DNA of 64,000 bases from Flavisolibacter nicotianae (GTDB lineage: Bacteria; Bacteroidota; Bacteroidia; Chitinophagales; Chitinophagaceae). Within the stretch, counting starts at the first letter, position 1, and each line of letters begins with the position of its first letter. The stretch covers positions 744,001 to 808,000 of the forward strand of contig NZ_RBCI01000001.1 of assembly GCF_003628535.1 (NCBI RefSeq), written 5' to 3'. This document shows positions 61,374-64,000 of the stretch, in pieces. The notes beneath the pieces are model-generated. The model made no database searches. It saw only the letters and a list, made by a program, of their open reading frames with translations, and had not been told where the DNA came from. A program made the position numbers and the translations under genes.

Positions 61374-62600
61374 TTAGTTCCCTGAGACCATGCCTCCCGA
61401 AGGCCGTTTCGGCAGCCAGGGCATGGCAGGGATAGGAGCCTGTTCGCGGTAATAGGTTGTTCGCAGCAGGTCGTTCCAGCCAAAGGGGTTGCGGTCGAAG
61501 GTGGTGCTGCTGAAATAGATCTGTCCCTGTACGTTGGGCATGGCACGGGTAGAGTCAATCTGCCGCGGAAGCTGCGTACTGTCTCGCCAGGCGGCATTGC
61601 TTCCGGCGCGGTAAATGCCCAGGCCAATGTAACAGTTGCGGCCATAGGTATGCTCATTCCACCATTTCAGGATGGGCAGAAAAGGCGCGTTGGGCTGCGA
61701 GAACTCCCAGTAGATCTGCGGCGACACGTAATCGATCCAGCCGTTGCGCAGCCAGAGCAGCACATCGGCATAGAGGTCGTCGTAATTGGTTTGCCCGGCT
61801 TTTGTAGGGCTTCCCTCCGGGTCTTTGTCCTGGTTGCGCCACACGCCAAAGGGCGAGATGCCAAACTTCACCCATGGCTTGGTCTCGTGGATTACCGTGG
61901 AAAGCTTCAGGATGATGGAGTCGGTATTGCTGCGGCGCCAGTCTTCTTTGTTCATCCCGTTGCCGTACTTGCGGTAGGAAGCGGTATCGGGAAACTCCTT
62001 GCCGGCAATGCGATAAGGGTAAAAATAGTCGTCCATGTGAATGGCATCCACATCGTACCGGCTAACGATGTCTCTGATAACATCGACCACCCAGTGCTGC
62101 GCTTCTTTGTTACCCGGATCGAAATAGAGCGTGTTGCCGTAGCGCAAAAACCACTCTGGATGCAGGCGGGTGATGTGTGCCGGTGCAATGGAGGCCTTGC
62201 CGATGGCAAAATTGGCCCGGTAGGGATTGACCCAGGCGTGGTACTCCATGCCGCGTTTGTGCGTTTCGGCGATCGTGAAGGCCAGCGGATCGTAAAACGG
62301 CTCCGGCGGACGTCCCTGCGCACCGGTAAGCCACTGGCTCCAGGGCTCGTATGGCGAGGGGTAAAGGGCATCAGCGGCAGGACGCACCTGCACAATGGCG
62401 GCGTTCATGCCGTTTTGCTTGTGCATGTCCAACTGGCGAATAAACTCCGTTTTCTGGCTGTCAACATTCCATTGGTTTCGTTTGGGCCAGTCGATGTTGT
62501 CTACCGAGGCGATCCACACGCCGCGGAATTCAGCCTTTGGCTGGGCAAACGAAAACAAGGCAATCAATGCAAAGCTGAGGAGAGAGGTGGCTTTCTTCAT
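61374..62600 (-). CDS. Secreted GHL10-type glycoside hydrolase-like protein (DUF187)
   Basis: 408 aa with signal peptide MKKATSLLSFALIALFSFAQ. Starts with KAEFRGVWIASVDNIDWP, then MNAAIVQVRPAADALYPS, HAWVNPYR, DAIHMDDYFYPY and KFGISPFGVWRNQDKDPEGS, all typical of the GHL10 TIM barrel. Likely acts on cell-wall or exported polysaccharide. The start is 26 nt before TATCTTCA, a possible -7 box. Confidence 0.92.
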   Translation of the reverse strand: MKKATSLLSFALIALFSFAQPKAEFRGVWIASVDNIDWPKRNQWNVDSQKTEFIRQLDMHKQNGMNAAIVQVRPAADALYPSPYEPWSQWLTGAQGRPPEPFYDPLAFTIAETHKRGMEYHAWVNPYRANFAIGKASIAPAHITRLHPEWFLRYGNTLYFDPGNKEAQHWVVDVIRDIVSRYDVDAIHMDDYFYPYRIAGKEFPDTASYRKYGNGMNKEDWRRSNTDSIILKLSTVIHETKPWVKFGISPFGVWRNQDKDPEGSPTKAGQTNYDDLYADVLLWLRNGWIDYVSPQIYWEFSQPNAPFLPILKWWNEHTYGRNCYIGLGIYRAGSNAAWRDSTQLPRQIDSTRAMPNVQGQIYFSSTTFDRNPFGWNDLLRTTYYREQAPIPAMPWLPKRPSGGMVSGN

Positions 62601-62738
62601 AGTGTCTTGGTAAAAAGAATGAAGATAAGGAAACAGGTTTAGCCTGTAGCCTGTTAATGTCTATAAAAAGTTCAATGGCATGCCTGTGGCGGCAAACAGG
62701 GATAAAGGAGGGATTGAAAAACAGGGATGAGGAAACGG

Positions 62739-63203
62739 TTAGGTCGTTTCTTCACTGCCGCGAAGCTTATCGAGCAGGCGGCTCAGGATTTCGGCTTCTT
62801 CTTCCGAAACGCCGCTGGCGATCTGGTCCATCTCATCCTGCTGGGCATCCAGCTTTTTTAGCAGCTCCTGGCCTTTTGCGGTAATCACCACATCCACCAG
62901 GCGCTTGTCTTTGGGACAGGTGCTTTTTTGAACCAGGTCTTTTACGATCATTCGGTCCACAATCCGGCTGGTATCGCTCATCCGGTCCAGCATGCGCTCA
63001 CGGATCTGCAGCGTGGAGAGCGGCTCGGGATGGGCACCCCGCAGGATGCGGAGGATGTTGTACTGCTGGTGGGTGATGTCTTCCTGCGCCAGGAAATGTT
63101 TGATCTTTTCGATCACCCATCCATAGGTGTACAGAAGGTTGATGATTGCCTTTTGGCGGTGGTTGCGGAAGGTTTGCTGGTGGATTTCTTTCTCAATGCC
63201 CAT
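62739..63203 (-). CDS. MarR family transcriptional regulator
   Basis: 154 aa winged-helix regulator: HQQYNILRILRGAHPEPLSTLQIRERML with MSDTSRIVDRMIVKDLVQKSTCPKDKRLVDVVITAKGQELL. Binds DNA as a dimer and responds to small molecules. Its target is not evident; GHL10 downstream on the same strand is possible. Confidence 0.94.
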   Translation of the reverse strand: MGIEKEIHQQTFRNHRQKAIINLLYTYGWVIEKIKHFLAQEDITHQQYNILRILRGAHPEPLSTLQIRERMLDRMSDTSRIVDRMIVKDLVQKSTCPKDKRLVDVVITAKGQELLKKLDAQQDEMDQIASGVSEEEAEILSRLLDKLRGSEETT

Positions 63204-63337
63204 CGTACTGCGAATTAAATGGAATGAAACGGAACACTACAGTTCCCGAAGATAGGATATCCGACCGGGCAAAGTTTTTGTAACTACTTGTTGGTCTTCC
63301 CTGAATTGAACAGTCTCATCTTTTAAAATAAAAATGT

Positions 63338-63772
63338 ATGAACTACAATTATGAACAGTCATTCCTGTCGAGAACGATTTTGACGAGTGTCTTGGTTGGC
63401 TTTGCAGCGACAGTCCTTTGCCTGGCGTACAACATTTTTTACCGCGAGAGCACGGGCTACCAGCCGGCCGATTTTATCAATGTCTCGTCGCTGATCTTTG
63501 CCGTCAACATTATCTTTTTTGTGATCGGTCTGATTTACTTCGTTCTTCTGCGCACGGTGAAAAAAGCCGATTTGGTGTTCACGGTGCTGTTTGCGCTGGT
63601 TACCATTCTTTGCGTGTGGCGTGCCAGCCAGGCAACGATGCAACACAACGCGTTGCTCTCTTCCGAGTTCAGGACATTGTTGACCGGTGTTATTGTGATC
63701 ATGGGAATTGGCGCCTCGTTCTTTGTGCCGTATTTATTCCGTCATAAGAACCTAACCGATCGCATCCTGTAA
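63338..63772 (+). CDS. Hypothetical four-helix membrane protein
   Basis: 144 aa with four membrane helices (about 14-33, 51-72, 80-97, 116-136) and short loops; N-terminus MNYNYEQSFLSRTILTSVL. No family recognised. Divergent from the MarR gene, which could control it. Confidence 0.8.
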   Translation: MNYNYEQSFLSRTILTSVLVGFAATVLCLAYNIFYRESTGYQPADFINVSSLIFAVNIIFFVIGLIYFVLLRTVKKADLVFTVLFALVTILCVWRASQATMQHNALLSSEFRTLLTGVIVIMGIGASFFVPYLFRHKNLTDRIL

Positions 63773-63777
63773 GAGCC

Positions 63778-64000
63778 CTAGCCCCACACTTTCACGCCTT
63801 CGGAGCAGTTGGCGCAGATGTCGATGTTCTTGCGGCTTTGCAGCACCTGGCCGCGAAATTTTTTGTAGTCGGGATTTTGCCACAATTCTTTGAAAGGCAT
63901 TTGCTGCAGGCTTCCGAGTTTGTGCTGTGCGTCCTTGTCGAAGCAGCAGGGCACCACGGTGCCGTCCCAGGTAATCACGGGATCGTGCCAGAGCCGCCAG
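63778..64000 (-). CDS. Radical SAM / SPASM-domain protein, 3' part (cut by window edge)
   Basis: Only the last 74 codons are in the window. They form a SPASM domain: RLWHDPVITWDGTVVPCCFDK, then LGSLQQMPFKELWQNPDYKKFRGQ and ICANCSEGVKVWG. The cysteines bind extra iron-sulfur clusters. SPASM proteins modify peptides, enzymes or cofactors; no substrate can be told. It converges with the gene at 63338 (5-bp gap). The start lies outside the window. Confidence 0.9.
   Translation of the reverse strand, partial: WRLWHDPVITWDGTVVPCCFDKDAQHKLGSLQQMPFKELWQNPDYKKFRGQVLQSRKNIDICANCSEGVKVWG

Noticed and set aside
1-64000. Search for rRNA, tRNA, tmRNA, prophage and restriction-modification genes
   Set aside because: None could be supported from the sequence.

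Overview
The window looks like chromosomal DNA of a Bacteroidota bacterium, most likely of the Chitinophagaceae. The evidence is a SusC/SusD pair, BamA followed by two OmpH/Skp genes, DUF4290 and DUF5522 proteins, many starts with no Shine-Dalgarno sequence, and promoter -7 boxes of the TAnnTTTG / TAnnTTCG type. No rRNA, tRNA, CRISPR array, transposase or prophage was recognised. The assignment rests on gene content only; no database search was possible.

Layout. 0-9 kb: a sterol-desaturase family protein, the DNA clamp dnaN, an overlapping pair (unknown protein plus trypsin-like protease with a zinc ribbon), recX, a GT-C glycosyltransferase, a polyproline protein and a secreted metalloprotease. 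9-21 kb: tatC, a CNNM/CBS protein, gmk, the outer-membrane assembly block ompH-ompH-bamA, DUF4290, a DUF885 lipoprotein and an AlkA-like glycosylase. 21-35 kb: mnmD, cysS, an EEP-family enzyme, two rhomboids, rlmD, a second sterol desaturase, trmB-DUF5522-ATL, a histidine kinase, an ECF sigma/anti-sigma pair and gcvH. 35-45 kb: serS between long inverted repeats, acetyltransferases, aldehyde dehydrogenase, a penicillin-binding-like serine hydrolase coupled to an M20 peptidase, a polysaccharide deacetylase and an M48 lipoprotein. 45-50 kb is the most accessory-looking part: a purple-acid-phosphatase-like enzyme converging on a small-protein / caspase-like protease / 273-aa unknown cluster. 50-64 kb: a two-component system with a membrane partner, tadA-like deaminase, DeoR regulator with susC-susD, superoxide dismutase, a GHL10 hydrolase, MarR and the end of a radical-SAM/SPASM protein.

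The most unusual signal lies between genes. Several intergenic spaces hold inverted repeats built from short repeated words. At two of them the arms enclose a four-helix-bundle (23S rRNA intervening-sequence type) gene. The arms often start exactly at the stop codon of one neighbour and end just before the -7 promoter box of the other. A second, independent repeat family consists of hairpin modules with a conserved 3' tag. It flanks serS as a roughly 300-bp inverted pair, and a related CT-rich palindromic block is inserted in frame inside rlmD.

Most genes are housekeeping or envelope functions. Coherent units are ompH-ompH-bamA (outer-membrane protein assembly), trmB-DUF5522-ATL, sigma/anti-sigma, the kinase/regulator pair at 51-52.7 kb, DeoR-SusCD, and the caspase cluster, whose two outer genes share a 37-bp upstream direct repeat.
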